From Scatosoma sp045632625 (GTDB lineage: Bacteria; Bacillota; Clostridia; Christensenellales; Borkfalkiaceae), in the NCBI GenBank assembly GCA_045632625.1, contig JAZQWZ010000016.1, positions 1-18,251 of the forward strand: a DNA stretch of 18,251 bases, given 5' to 3'. The position numbers were made by a program, and so were the translations under genes. Below, piece after piece: positions 5,573 to 13,077 of the stretch; positions within the stretch are counted from its first letter, which is position 1; the number at the start of each line of letters is the position of its first letter. The notes beneath the pieces were generated by a model that saw nothing but the letters and a program-made list of their open reading frames with translations, was not told the origin of the DNA and searched no databases.

Positions 5573-7747
5573 ATGAAGATTATCAAAAGAAGCGGACAAG
5601 AAGTTATTTTTGACAAGGAGAAAATCGTTTCGGCTGTAAGAAAAGCCAACCGTGAAATAGAAGAACAACACCGTATTTCCGAAATGGAAATTGTTGCCAT
5701 TGCTGGTGCAGTAGAAGCAGAATGTGAAAAAATGCACCGCAGTGCAGAAGTGGAAGAAGTGCAAGATATGGTCGAAAACCGCCTTATGGATATGAAGGCA
5801 TTTGTTTTGGCTCGTAAATATATTACGTATCGTTATACTCGTGAGCTTGTACGTAAATCTAACACGACGGACGCACAAATTTTGACGTTGATCGAATGCA
5901 ATAACGAAGAAGTTAAGCAAGAAAATTCCAACAAAAATCCCACAGTAAACAGTGTACAGCGCGACTATATGGCAGGGGAAGTTTCTAAGGATTTAACGCG
6001 CCGTATTTTGTTGCCGGACGATATCGTAACGGCGCACGATCAAGGTTTAATTCATTTCCACGATGCGGACTATTTTGCGCAACACATGCATAATTGCGAC
6101 CTTGTAAACCTGGAAGATATGTTGCAAAACGGCACGGTTATTTCTGGTACGCTTATTGAAAAACCGCATTCGTTTTCTACGGCTTGTAACATTGCTACAC
6201 AAATTATTGCGCAAGTGGCTTCTAATCAATACGGCGGACAAAGCATTTCTTTGACTCACCTTGCTCCCTTTGTAGAAATCAGCCGTCAAAAAATTCGTAG
6301 AGAAGTAGCAGAAGAATTGTTGGGCGTAGGCGTAACGGATGAAACACGCATTGCAGAAATTGCGGAAAAACGTTTGCGCACGGAAATTAAACGCGGTATT
6401 CAAACCATTCAATATCAAGTGGTTACCTTGCTTACCACCAACGGTCAAGCTCCGTTTGTTACGGTGTTTATGTACTTGAATGAAGCGCGTAACGAACAAG
6501 AAAAAGCCGATTTGGCTATGATTATTGAGGAAACGCTTAAACAACGCATTAAAGGCGTAAAAAATGAAGCAGGGGTGTGGATTACGCCTGCTTTCCCCAA
6601 GCTGATTTACGTGTTGGAGCCCGACAATATTGAAGAAGGACAAAAATACTGGTATTTGACGGAATTAGCGGCGAAATGTACGGCAAAACGTATGGTTCCC
6701 GATTATATTTCCGAAAAGAAAATGCTTGAATTTAAAGTGGATAAAAATGGCGAAGGTCATTGCTATACCTGTATGGGTTGCAGAAGCTTCTTAACGCCGT
6801 ACGTAGATAAAGATGGTAAAGCAAAATATTACGGGCGGTTCAATCAAGGCGTTGTAACCATTAACCTTGTTGACGTTGCATTGTCTTCGGGGCGCGATGA
6901 ATATAAATTCTGGGAAATTTTCGATGAACGTTTGGAGCTTTGCTACCGTGCGCTTATGCAACGCCATAACCGTTTGAAGGGCACGCTTTCTGACGCAGCG
7001 CCTATCTTGTGGCAATACGGTGCCTTGGCGCGTTTGCAAAAGGGAGAAACGATTGATAAACTCTTGTTCGGCGGATATTCTACCATTTCCCTTGGTTATG
7101 CCGGTTTGTATGAATGTGTAAAACACATGACGGGCAAATCGCATACGGACGAAGACGCAAAACCTTTCGCACTTGCCGTTATGCAGCGCATGAACGATAA
7201 ATGTAAGGAATGGAAGGCGAAGGAAAATATCGACTTCTCGTTATACGGTACGCCGTTGGAAAGCACGACGTATAAATATGCAAAATGCCTGCAAAAGCGT
7301 TTTGGCGTAATTCCTGGCGTTACGGATAAGAGCTATATTACCAACAGCTACCACGTACACGTAAGCGAGCCTATCGATGCGTTTACTAAATTGAAATTTG
7401 AAAGCGAATTCCAACAACTTTCCCCCGGCGGCGCAATTTCTTACGTGGAAGTACCCAACATGCAAGATAATATTCCTGCAGTGCTTTCCGTTATGAAATT
7501 TATTTATGAAAATATTATGTACGCTGAATTGAACACAAAGAGCGATTATTGTCAAGTGTGCGGTTACGATGGGGAAATTCAGATTCAAACGGATGAAGGT
7601 GGTAAGCTCATTTGGGAATGCCCGCACTGCAAAAACCGCGATCAAGCGAAGATGAACGTTGCCCGCCGTACTTGCGGTTATATCGGTACGCAATACTGGA
7701 ACCAAGGCAGAACGGAAGAGATTAAAGATAGAGTTTTGCATTTGTAA
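5573..7747 (+). CDS. nrdD: Anaerobic (class III) ribonucleoside-triphosphate reductase, catalytic subunit
   Basis: Reduces ribonucleotides to deoxyribonucleotides using an oxygen-sensitive glycyl radical; essential for DNA synthesis in anaerobes. The 724-residue protein starts with an ATP-cone regulatory domain (about 1-90, 'IIKRSGQEVIFDKEKIVSAVRKA'). The ten-stranded catalytic barrel follows, with 'HFHDADYF', 'SFSTACNIATQI' and 'YTCMGCRSFL'. Near the C-terminus a four-cysteine zinc site is complete (C660, C663, C683, C686). The radical loop 'RTCGYIGTQYWNQGR' follows, with Gly702 in the CGY motif as the expected radical site. Start ATG 5573 follows AGGAGAG. nrdG, the activase, comes 11 nt later. 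Control by NrdR is suggested by two boxes at the promoter, and allosteric control by the ATP-cone. Full length, all key residues present. Confidence 0.97.
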   Translation: MKIIKRSGQEVIFDKEKIVSAVRKANREIEEQHRISEMEIVAIAGAVEAECEKMHRSAEVEEVQDMVENRLMDMKAFVLARKYITYRYTRELVRKSNTTDAQILTLIECNNEEVKQENSNKNPTVNSVQRDYMAGEVSKDLTRRILLPDDIVTAHDQGLIHFHDADYFAQHMHNCDLVNLEDMLQNGTVISGTLIEKPHSFSTACNIATQIIAQVASNQYGGQSISLTHLAPFVEISRQKIRREVAEELLGVGVTDETRIAEIAEKRLRTEIKRGIQTIQYQVVTLLTTNGQAPFVTVFMYLNEARNEQEKADLAMIIEETLKQRIKGVKNEAGVWITPAFPKLIYVLEPDNIEEGQKYWYLTELAAKCTAKRMVPDYISEKKMLEFKVDKNGEGHCYTCMGCRSFLTPYVDKDGKAKYYGRFNQGVVTINLVDVALSSGRDEYKFWEIFDERLELCYRALMQRHNRLKGTLSDAAPILWQYGALARLQKGETIDKLLFGGYSTISLGYAGLYECVKHMTGKSHTDEDAKPFALAVMQRMNDKCKEWKAKENIDFSLYGTPLESTTYKYAKCLQKRFGVIPGVTDKSYITNSYHVHVSEPIDAFTKLKFESEFQQLSPGGAISYVEVPNMQDNIPAVLSVMKFIYENIMYAELNTKSDYCQVCGYDGEIQIQTDEGGKLIWECPHCKNRDQAKMNVARRTCGYIGTQYWNQGRTEEIKDRVLHL

Positions 7748-7758
7748 GGCGGTAAACT

Positions 7759-8286
7759 ATGAATTATGCCACCATTAAATGGACGGATATAGCAAATGGG
7801 GAGGGCGTACGCATTTCCTTGTTTGTTTCCGGTTGTACGCATAAATGTAAAAACTGTTTCAATCAAGTGGCATGGGATTTTTCGTATGGCGAAGCGTTTG
7901 ATGGAACGGTTGCTGAAAAAATATTAACGGAGCTTGGCGCACCATATATAGCAGGGCTTTCCTTGCTTGGCGGCGAGCCGTTAGAACCGCAAAATCAACT
8001 TGCTTTGTATCCGTTTATCCAAGAAGTTAAACGCTGTTATCCTAATAAAACGATTTGGTGTTATACTGGCTTTTTATTTGACGAAAAGACGGGCGTTTTG
8101 AAAGAAAAAAAGAAAAATACGGACGTTACTAAACATTTAATTTCTATGTTCGACGTGCTTGTAGATGGGCCGTTTGTTGAGAAATTGAAAGATATTCGTT
8201 TGAAGTTTCGCGGTTCCTCTAATCAACGCGTAATTGACGTACAAAAAACTTTACAAGCAAAACAGTGCGTTTTATATATGGAATAA
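7759..8286 (+). CDS. nrdG: Anaerobic ribonucleotide reductase activating protein (radical SAM)
   Basis: Uses S-adenosylmethionine and a [4Fe-4S] cluster to generate the glycyl radical on NrdD. The 175-residue protein has the cluster motif CxxxCxxC at C26, C30, C33 ('CTHKCKNC'), the 'GGEP' SAM-binding motif at 71-74, and 'VDGPF...LKFRGSSNQRVIDV', a typical C-terminal NrdG sequence. The start ATG 7759 has an AGGCGGT-like site just upstream, immediately after the nrdD stop. It is co-transcribed with nrdD. A hairpin with a T-run begins 4 nt after its stop. Confidence 0.96.
   Translation: MNYATIKWTDIANGEGVRISLFVSGCTHKCKNCFNQVAWDFSYGEAFDGTVAEKILTELGAPYIAGLSLLGGEPLEPQNQLALYPFIQEVKRCYPNKTIWCYTGFLFDEKTGVLKEKKKNTDVTKHLISMFDVLVDGPFVEKLKDIRLKFRGSSNQRVIDVQKTLQAKQCVLYME
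8250..8278 (+). promoter_or_regulatory. Possible promoter inside the end of nrdG
   Basis: TTTACA (8250-8255), 17-bp spacer, TATATA (8273-8278). The -35 is good and the -10 weak (4 of 6). It could serve the exported-protein gene, but its transcript would carry the whole hairpin at 8291-8327. Confidence 0.3.
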
Positions 8287-8290
8287 TTAA

Positions 8291-8327
8291 AAAGACGTCG
8301 CATACAATATGGTATGTCGACGTTTTT
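8291..8327 (+). terminator. Terminator-like hairpin after nrdG, overlapping the next start codon
   Basis: AAAGACGTCGCATAC (8291-8305) pairs with GTATG-T-CGACGTTTTT (8312-8327): 15 bp with one bulged T and one G-T pair, closing a 6-nt loop and ending in five T residues. It is well placed to end the nrdDG transcript. The ATG of the next gene (8314-8316) lies in the 3' arm of the stem. Confidence 0.7.
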
Positions 8328-9003
8328 ATTATATCTTAAAAAAGCAGTATTATGTTTTATAATTATTGTAACCGTAGGATTTGCTTATTCGGCGATTGCC
8401 TATGCTAACGTATTTACAACCGCGCAAACGGTAGCGATTGATAAGGAGTTTTATTATCTAGTAGACGAATCTACACATACGCAAGCCGTTGGCAGTTTTG
8501 CGCAGCTGCAGGGCGGCGCTGGGTATTTGCTAGATGGGAATACGCGCGAATATGTAGCCTATTCGGTGTATTTTAATAAACAAGATGGGGAAGCGGCTAA
8601 AAAAGCATTATTAGAATACCAAACACAGCCCATTTTACACGTAATTTCAATTCAATCGCTTGTGTTTAAAACGCCAAAGGAAAAACGGCGTGCTCCTATT
8701 GTTATCAATGCCTTTTCATGCTTGGATGGCTGTATGCAAGTACTAAATAGAGAAATTGCCCGCTTGGACAATGGCGCAACACAGCAATCTAGTAAGCGTA
8801 TATTGTCTACGCTTATTGACCAGTTTGCTTACTTAGAGCGAGAGTATAAAACGTCTTATCCTGCTTTTTCAAATATTTGCAAAAACGCACAAATGCAACT
8901 GCAACCGTGTGTTGCTGATATAATATACGTGAAAGATTTGCGGTATATATTGTGCGATTTAGGAGTAGCATATAAGCAATTAAGCGAAGAATTTGCGCTA
9001 TGA
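8314..9003 (+). CDS. Uncharacterised exported or membrane-anchored protein
   Basis: I do not recognise this 229-residue protein. It begins with a short charged stretch and one hydrophobic segment (about residues 9-31, 'KKAVLCFIIIVTVGFAYSAIAYA'), which reads as a signal peptide ending near 'AYA' or as an N-terminal anchor. Residues about 45-110 ('FYYLVDES...AVGSFAQLQGG...AYSVYFNKQDGEAAKKALLEY') have a strand-helix rhythm faintly like a SPOR peptidoglycan-binding domain. This is only a resemblance. The rest, about 135-229, is mostly helical with four cysteines. ATG 8314 is the only in-frame start that keeps the hydrophobic segment; it has no Shine-Dalgarno site and sits inside a terminator-like hairpin. 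A strong terminator follows the gene. Its length, the signal segment and the following terminator support a real gene. Confidence 0.6.
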   Translation: MSTFLLYLKKAVLCFIIIVTVGFAYSAIAYANVFTTAQTVAIDKEFYYLVDESTHTQAVGSFAQLQGGAGYLLDGNTREYVAYSVYFNKQDGEAAKKALLEYQTQPILHVISIQSLVFKTPKEKRRAPIVINAFSCLDGCMQVLNREIARLDNGATQQSSKRILSTLIDQFAYLEREYKTSYPAFSNICKNAQMQLQPCVADIIYVKDLRYILCDLGVAYKQLSEEFAL

Positions 9004-9038
9004 AAATAATTTTTTCTAAAATCATTGAAAATTTTTTA

Positions 9039-9066
9039 AAAAGGCAAGCAAAATGCTTGCTTTTTT
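9039..9066 (+). terminator. Intrinsic terminator after the exported-protein gene
   Basis: AAAAGGCAAGC (9039-9049) pairs with GCTTGCTTTTT (9055-9065) over 11 bp with one G-T pair and a 5-nt loop AAAAT, inside a long T-rich tract. Its 3' arm also holds the -35 box of the tRNA promoter. Confidence 0.85.
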
Positions 9067-9085
9067 CTTTTTGATTATGTATAAT
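9057..9085 (+). promoter_or_regulatory. Promoter of the tRNA-Thr gene
   Basis: TATAAT (9080-9085) is a perfect -10. The -35 candidate TTGCTT (9057-9062) is 17 bp upstream and is part of the preceding terminator stem. Transcript start is expected near 9092, about 30 nt before the mature tRNA. Confidence 0.55.
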
Positions 9086-9120
9086 AAATAAGCTGTCGTT
9101 AAGATAGTAATATAACAGGC

Positions 9121-9196
9121 GCTACTGTGGCTCAGTTGGTAGAGCAGCTGATTCGTAATCAGCAGGTCGCCGGTTCGAGTCCGGCCAGTAGCTCCA
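9121..9196 (+). tRNA. tRNA-Thr (anticodon CGU)
   Basis: A full cloverleaf of 76 nt with encoded CCA. The acceptor stem GCTACTG/CAGTAGC is a perfect 7 bp. The anticodon stem GCTGA/TCAGC closes loop TTCGTAA, giving anticodon CGT, which reads ACG (Thr). The T-arm GCCGG-TTCGAGT-CCGGC is canonical. The discriminator base is T. It is transcribed alone, between its own promoter and terminator. Confidence 0.97.
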
Positions 9197-9198
9197 TG

Positions 9199-9229
9199 AA
9201 AATCCAAGTCATAAGGCTTGGATTTTTTT
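9199..9229 (+). terminator. Intrinsic terminator after tRNA-Thr
   Basis: AAAATCCAAG (9199-9208) pairs perfectly with CTTGGATTTT (9217-9226) over 10 bp with an 8-nt loop, followed by T residues to 9229. It begins 3 nt after the CCA end. Confidence 0.88.
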
Positions 9230-9313
9230 CTTTTACGCATTATTTTAAATTTTGAAAAATGAATGCTATGCTATGCGATTTTTCGATTAAGTCAATTTAT
9301 ATATTGAATTTGG

Positions 9314-9342
9314 TTGACAGCCGGTTAATTTGTGTGTATAAT
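9314..9342 (+). promoter_or_regulatory. Consensus promoter of aspA
   Basis: TTGACA (9314-9319), 17-bp spacer, TATAAT (9337-9342): a perfect match to the sigma-A consensus. Transcript start is expected near 9349, about 22 nt before the ATG. No clear operator is seen. Confidence 0.9.
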
Positions 9343-9370
9343 AATCTTACAAAATGAGGAGAGTAAAAAC

Positions 9371-10750
9371 ATGCAAAAAAATATGAGACAGGAAAGTGAT
9401 TCCGTTGGCAGTATGCAAGTACCCGAAGATGCGTATTATGGGGTGCAAACGTTACGTGGATACGAAAATTTTCAAATTAGTGGCGTATTGATGAATACGT
9501 TATTCATTAAGAATATTGCAAAAATCAAAAAGGTAGCGGCTAAAATTAATGGGGAAAGCGGTTATATTCCGCTGACAACGGCAAATGCAATCGTACAAGC
9601 TTGCGACGAAGTGTTGGCGGGTAAATTGCAGGAACATTTTATAACGGACGCCATTCAAGGCGGAGCAGGTACCACTGTAAATATGAACGTGAACGAAGTA
9701 CTTGCCAACCGTGCCAGTGAATTGCTTGGCGGAAAAAAGGGGCAATATTTGTGCCATCCCAACGATCACGTAAATTGTTCGCAATCGACCAACGACGTAA
9801 TTCCGTCGGCGGGAAAAATGACGGTTTTACAGCTTGCCCAAGAGTTATTGTCGGCATTAAAAACGTTGATTGCTACGCTGGAAAGCAAAGCGCAAGAATT
9901 TGACGGGATTTTAAAGATGGGCAGAACACAGCTTGAAGACGCCGTGCCCATTCGATTGGGTCAAGAATTTTCGGCTTATGCGTCCGTATTAAAACGTGAT
10001 TATCAGCGCATTAAAAATACTCTGCAAGAAATGCACGTATTAAATTTAGGCGGTACGGCAATCGGCACATCGGTAAACGTTAGCAAGACTTATTTGGAAG
10101 CTTGCGTAAAACAATTATCTGTTGAATTTGGTATGCCGATGGAAAGGGCGGAAAATTTAATCGACGCCACGCAAAATATTGATGCCTTTTGTGCTGTATC
10201 CAGCGCATTAAAAACCTTTGCCGTTAACTTATCGAAAATTTGTAACGACTTGCGTTTAATGTCCAGCGGACCTAAAACTGGTTTAGGGGAAATTACGCTT
10301 CCTGCAAAGCAAAACGGCTCGTCTATTATGCCGGGAAAGGTGAATCCTGTTATCCCCGAAGTGGTTTCGCAGGTGGCGTTTTTGGTAGTAGGCAACGACA
10401 CGACTATTACCATGGCGGTGGAAGGCGGTCAGCTTGAATTAAACGCTTTTGAGCCTGTAATCTTTTACAAATTATTTGAATCGCTTACCTGTCTTACGGG
10501 CGCAGTGAAAACGCTTACGGTAAATTGTGTACAAGGTATTATTGCTAACAAAGAGCATTGCGAGAATTTGGTACATAACAGCGTTGGTATTGTAACAGCG
10601 TTGTGTCCCTATCTTGGGTATGAAAAAGCGGCAAAGCTTGCCAAGGAAGCGCTTGCAAAAAATATCCGCATTCGCGATTTAATTTTGCAATATAAATTGA
10701 TAGACGAAAAACAACTGGATGAAATTTTAGACCCGTATGCGATGACCTAA
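9371..10750 (+). CDS. aspA: Aspartate ammonia-lyase (aspartase)
   Basis: Catalyses reversible conversion of L-aspartate to fumarate and ammonia. The 459-residue protein belongs to the aspartase/fumarase superfamily: 'AGTTVNMNVNEVLANRA' (99-115), 'HPNDHVNCSQSTND' (129-142), 'GRTQLEDAVPIRLGQEF' (184-200) and the signature loop 'GSSIMPGKVNP' (316-326), with Ser318 as the expected catalytic base. 'IPEVVSQVAF' after the loop and 'VPEDAYYGVQTLRGYENF' near the start favour aspartase over class II fumarase, but fumarase is not fully excluded. The ATG at 9371 is chosen because GAGGAGAG lies 8 nt upstream; an earlier in-frame start would fall inside the promoter. Monocistronic, with a very strong promoter and a bidirectional terminator. 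A likely role is amino-acid fermentation or fumarate supply. Confidence 0.88.
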   Translation: MQKNMRQESDSVGSMQVPEDAYYGVQTLRGYENFQISGVLMNTLFIKNIAKIKKVAAKINGESGYIPLTTANAIVQACDEVLAGKLQEHFITDAIQGGAGTTVNMNVNEVLANRASELLGGKKGQYLCHPNDHVNCSQSTNDVIPSAGKMTVLQLAQELLSALKTLIATLESKAQEFDGILKMGRTQLEDAVPIRLGQEFSAYASVLKRDYQRIKNTLQEMHVLNLGGTAIGTSVNVSKTYLEACVKQLSVEFGMPMERAENLIDATQNIDAFCAVSSALKTFAVNLSKICNDLRLMSSGPKTGLGEITLPAKQNGSSIMPGKVNPVIPEVVSQVAFLVVGNDTTITMAVEGGQLELNAFEPVIFYKLFESLTCLTGAVKTLTVNCVQGIIANKEHCENLVHNSVGIVTALCPYLGYEKAAKLAKEALAKNIRIRDLILQYKLIDEKQLDEILDPYAMT

Positions 10751-10756
10751 AAATAG

Positions 10757-10788
10757 AAAAAGCATTTCCACCATGGAAATGCTTTTTT
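10757..10788. terminator. Bidirectional terminator between aspA and tmcAL
   Basis: AAAAAGCATTTCCA (10757-10770) pairs perfectly with TGGAAATGCTTTTT (10774-10787) around loop CCA. The A-run on the left and T-run on the right make it work on both strands for the convergent genes. Confidence 0.9.
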
Positions 10789-10791
10789 AAC

Positions 10792-11937
10792 TTAATCTAT
10801 GAAAATATCTTTGCCGATCGCTTTATCGTTTAATAATGCGTAAACGTTTTGCGCGAACACATCTGCTTGATAACATATTTTTGCGACACCGTCTAAACAT
10901 GTTTCGTCGTGGGCGCGGATTAGCAAAGGGAATTTACCTTGCGAAAGGGCGGATAATACGTCGCTACGCGACTTCTTTGCCGCCAAAACGTTGAGATATA
11001 ACGGAAGTTGAAGACTTTCTCGAATAAGGCTTTCTTGTATCCCCAGCAGGTTTTGCAAGGCGATTCGTCGTATACGCGCGGAAGTGTATCTTGGAGAGGT
11101 TAAGCTAGTGACCAAGCTATCGGTTGCTAACGCCGCTTTCTTAAATGCGTTTTCTAAGCCTTCGTTGCAATCGCAGATCTTGGCGATTTCCTTGGCGTCT
11201 TTTGCTAAAATAGCGTATTTTTCCAGAACGTCCAGTTTACAATCGCAGGCAAACGGTATATCCATTGCAACGAAATCGGGGATTTGTTTGCTTACATTAT
11301 CACCTTTAAAAACAGCGGTGCGAATAGCAGTTGCAGAAGAAAATTCTTCCTGCAAATTTGTATCCGAATATCCTGCGCCTTTGCGTTGCAAAGGTAAAAT
11401 ATCGATAGTTGCATTCTTTTCAAGAATGGCGCGTGTATATTCCAAGCCTAAAATATTGTTTGGGGACGCAAGTAAATCAAAAGGAATAAACCCAGCGAAC
11501 GCTTGCGCGCGTGCCTTTGCGTAGCTGACGCCGTTTTGCATTTGCTCTTTAATATTCTTTGACACTTCTTCCGGTTCGTTGTTCAAATATCTCGCGCCAA
11601 GCAAAAATGCCGTTTTATCCGCTTTTTCCGCGCCAAAAGAGAGTATACAAACGTCGGGGATAGACGATAAAATATGTACGGCGCCTTTGGCAAATAGCTC
11701 TGCGTTTGACGTTGCAAAAACGGTAGGAAGCTCAATTACTACGTCTGCACCTGCTTTTATGGCGTGTTTAGCTCTTGTGTATTTATCAAAAATTGCAGCT
11801 TCACCGCGCTGTACGAAATTGCCGCTCATCAAGCAGAGGATAGCATCGGCTCCCGATAAACGTTTGGCTTCGTTTATTTGATAAAGATGCCCGTTATGAA
11901 AGGGGTTGTATTCACAAATTATCGCGCATATTTTCAT
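10792..11937 (-). CDS. tmcAL: tRNA(Met) cytidine acetate ligase
   Basis: Forms N4-acetylcytidine at the wobble position (C34) of elongator tRNA-Met using acetate and ATP through an acetyl-adenylate (established for B. subtilis YlbM/TmcAL). The 381-residue protein has the nucleotidyltransferase start 'CEYNPFHNGHLYQI' with HxxH at His14 and His17, then 'LCLMSGNFVQRGEAAIFDKYTRAKHAIKAGADVVIELP', the hallmark of this family, plus 'LASPNNILGLEYTRAI' and 'EFSSATAIR'. Length is close to that of known TmcAL proteins. It diverges from pta-ackA and converges on aspA. In B. subtilis the gene neighbours ylbN-rpmF; here pta-ackA stands between them. No strong ribosome site is seen before the ATG, only a purine-rich GGGAAAAG stretch. 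Confidence 0.93.
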   Translation of the reverse strand: MKICAIICEYNPFHNGHLYQINEAKRLSGADAILCLMSGNFVQRGEAAIFDKYTRAKHAIKAGADVVIELPTVFATSNAELFAKGAVHILSSIPDVCILSFGAEKADKTAFLLGARYLNNEPEEVSKNIKEQMQNGVSYAKARAQAFAGFIPFDLLASPNNILGLEYTRAILEKNATIDILPLQRKGAGYSDTNLQEEFSSATAIRTAVFKGDNVSKQIPDFVAMDIPFACDCKLDVLEKYAILAKDAKEIAKICDCNEGLENAFKKAALATDSLVTSLTSPRYTSARIRRIALQNLLGIQESLIRESLQLPLYLNVLAAKKSRSDVLSALSQGKFPLLIRAHDETCLDGVAKICYQADVFAQNVYALLNDKAIGKDIFID

Positions 11938-11955
11938 TTTTCTTTTCCCATTTCC

Positions 11956-11984
11956 TTTACAACGAAAAAAAAGTGTGCTATAAT
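11956..11984 (+). promoter_or_regulatory. Promoter of pta-ackA
   Basis: TTTACA (11956-11961), 17-bp spacer, TATAAT (11979-11984). Transcript start is expected near 11991, giving a leader of about 73 nt. Confidence 0.85.
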
Positions 11985-11991
11985 ATAAAGT

Positions 11992-12023
11992 ACCGAGAAA
12001 ACGTCGGTGTATATATTATATAC
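11992..12023. promoter_or_regulatory. Inverted repeats in the pta leader
   Basis: Two adjacent dyads lie just after the pta transcript start: ACCGA/TCGGT (11992-11996 and 12004-12008) and the 15-bp palindrome GTATATA-T-TATATAC (12009-12023). The second contains a TATAAT on the minus strand that could be a -10 for tmcAL, although its -35 is poor. A repressor site is another reading. Confidence 0.4.
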
Positions 12024-12063
12024 AAAAATGAAAAAATAATAAAGCGTTTCAAGGAGTAAAACC

Positions 12064-13062
12064 ATGAAAAATATTTTAGAAGAGATAAAAATTAAAGCAA
12101 AAGCGCTGAATAAAACGATTGTTCTTTGTGAAGGCGAAGATGCGCGCGTAGTCAAAGCGGCTGCGGACGCAACCAAGGAAGGCATTGCAAAAATCGTTTT
12201 GCTTGGCGATGAAGCACAAATTAAAGCGGCAAATCCCGACGTAGATCTTACGGGTGTAGAAATTGTAAATCCGCTTACATCTGATAAATTGCCTGCATAC
12301 AATGCAAAACTTTGCGAACTGCGCGCCTCCAAGGGCATGACGCCGGATCAAGCGGCTAAATTGCTTGCTGACGGCACGTATTTCGGTGCAATGATGCTTA
12401 AAATGGGCGACGTAGACGGTTTGGTTTCCGGTGCTTGCCATTCTACGGCAAACACGCTCCGTCCCGGTTTGCAAATTATTAAAACGGCGCCTGGCGTTTC
12501 GTCCGTTTCCAGCTTTAATTTGATGATTTGCCCGCCTCAAGGCAATCCATATTGCCCCGATGGGTTGGTGGTATTTGCTGACTGTGGTTTAAATCCTACG
12601 TATACTAGTGAAGGTCTTGCTGATTGCGCCATCGCAACGGCGGCTTCCGCAAAAGCGATTGCAGGGATTGATCCGAAAGTGGCAATGTTGTCTTTCTCTA
12701 CCAAGGGCAGCGCAAAACACGACAACGTAACGATGGTAGCAGAAGCAGTAAAAATCGCAAAAGAAAAAGTTCCTGATTTAAAGCTCGACGGCGAATTGCA
12801 ATTTGACGCGGCTATCGTACCTTCCGTAGCGGCTTTGAAAGCGCCGGATTCTAACGTAGCAGGACAAGCAAACGTATTTATTTTCCCTGATTTGCAGGCC
12901 GGTAACATCGGTTATAAAATTGCAGAACGCTTGGGCGGCTTTATGGCAGTTGGTCCTATTTGCCAAGGCTTTGCTAAACCTTTGAACGACTTGTCTCGCG
13001 GTTGCAAATCGGAAGATATCGTGGCGGCAGTGGCAATCACGGTATTGCAAACGCAGCTTTAA
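12064..13062 (+). CDS. pta: Phosphate acetyltransferase
   Basis: Converts acetyl-CoA and phosphate to acetyl phosphate and CoA, the first step of acetate-forming ATP synthesis. The 332-residue protein is the short, single-domain Pta form (no N-terminal CobB-like domain). Family landmarks are 'TIVLCEGEDARVVKAA', 'DGLVSGACHSTANTLRPGLQIIKT', 'VVFADCGLNP', 'VAMLSFSTKGSAKH', 'DGELQFDAAIVPSVA' and 'ANVFIFPDLQAGNIGYKI', all characteristic of the phosphotransacetylase fold. AAGGAG at 12051-12056 precedes the ATG. ackA follows after 15 nt in the same operon. Cytoplasmic. Residues look complete. Confidence 0.97.
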   Translation: MKNILEEIKIKAKALNKTIVLCEGEDARVVKAAADATKEGIAKIVLLGDEAQIKAANPDVDLTGVEIVNPLTSDKLPAYNAKLCELRASKGMTPDQAAKLLADGTYFGAMMLKMGDVDGLVSGACHSTANTLRPGLQIIKTAPGVSSVSSFNLMICPPQGNPYCPDGLVVFADCGLNPTYTSEGLADCAIATAASAKAIAGIDPKVAMLSFSTKGSAKHDNVTMVAEAVKIAKEKVPDLKLDGELQFDAAIVPSVAALKAPDSNVAGQANVFIFPDLQAGNIGYKIAERLGGFMAVGPICQGFAKPLNDLSRGCKSEDIVAAVAITVLQTQL

Positions 13063-13077
13063 TATAGAGGTGAAATT

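Noticed and set aside
6047..7741. Long minus-strand open frames (198, 117 and 166 codons) opposite nrdD
   Set aside because: They are antisense to a complete, conserved nrdD and show low-complexity, non-protein-like composition.
9022..9240. Minus-strand open frame of 72 codons with 'GRTRTGDLLITNQLLYQLS'
   Set aside because: This is the well-known spurious translation of the antisense strand of a tRNA gene; it covers tRNA-Thr at 9121-9196.
9332..9370. Upstream start extending aspartase by 13 residues
   Set aside because: It overlaps the consensus -10 box at 9337-9342; the ATG at 9371 has a GAGGAG site.
11084..11881. Plus-strand open frames of 146 and 100 codons opposite tmcAL
   Set aside because: They are shadows of the well-supported tmcAL gene, have no family resemblance and no ribosome sites.
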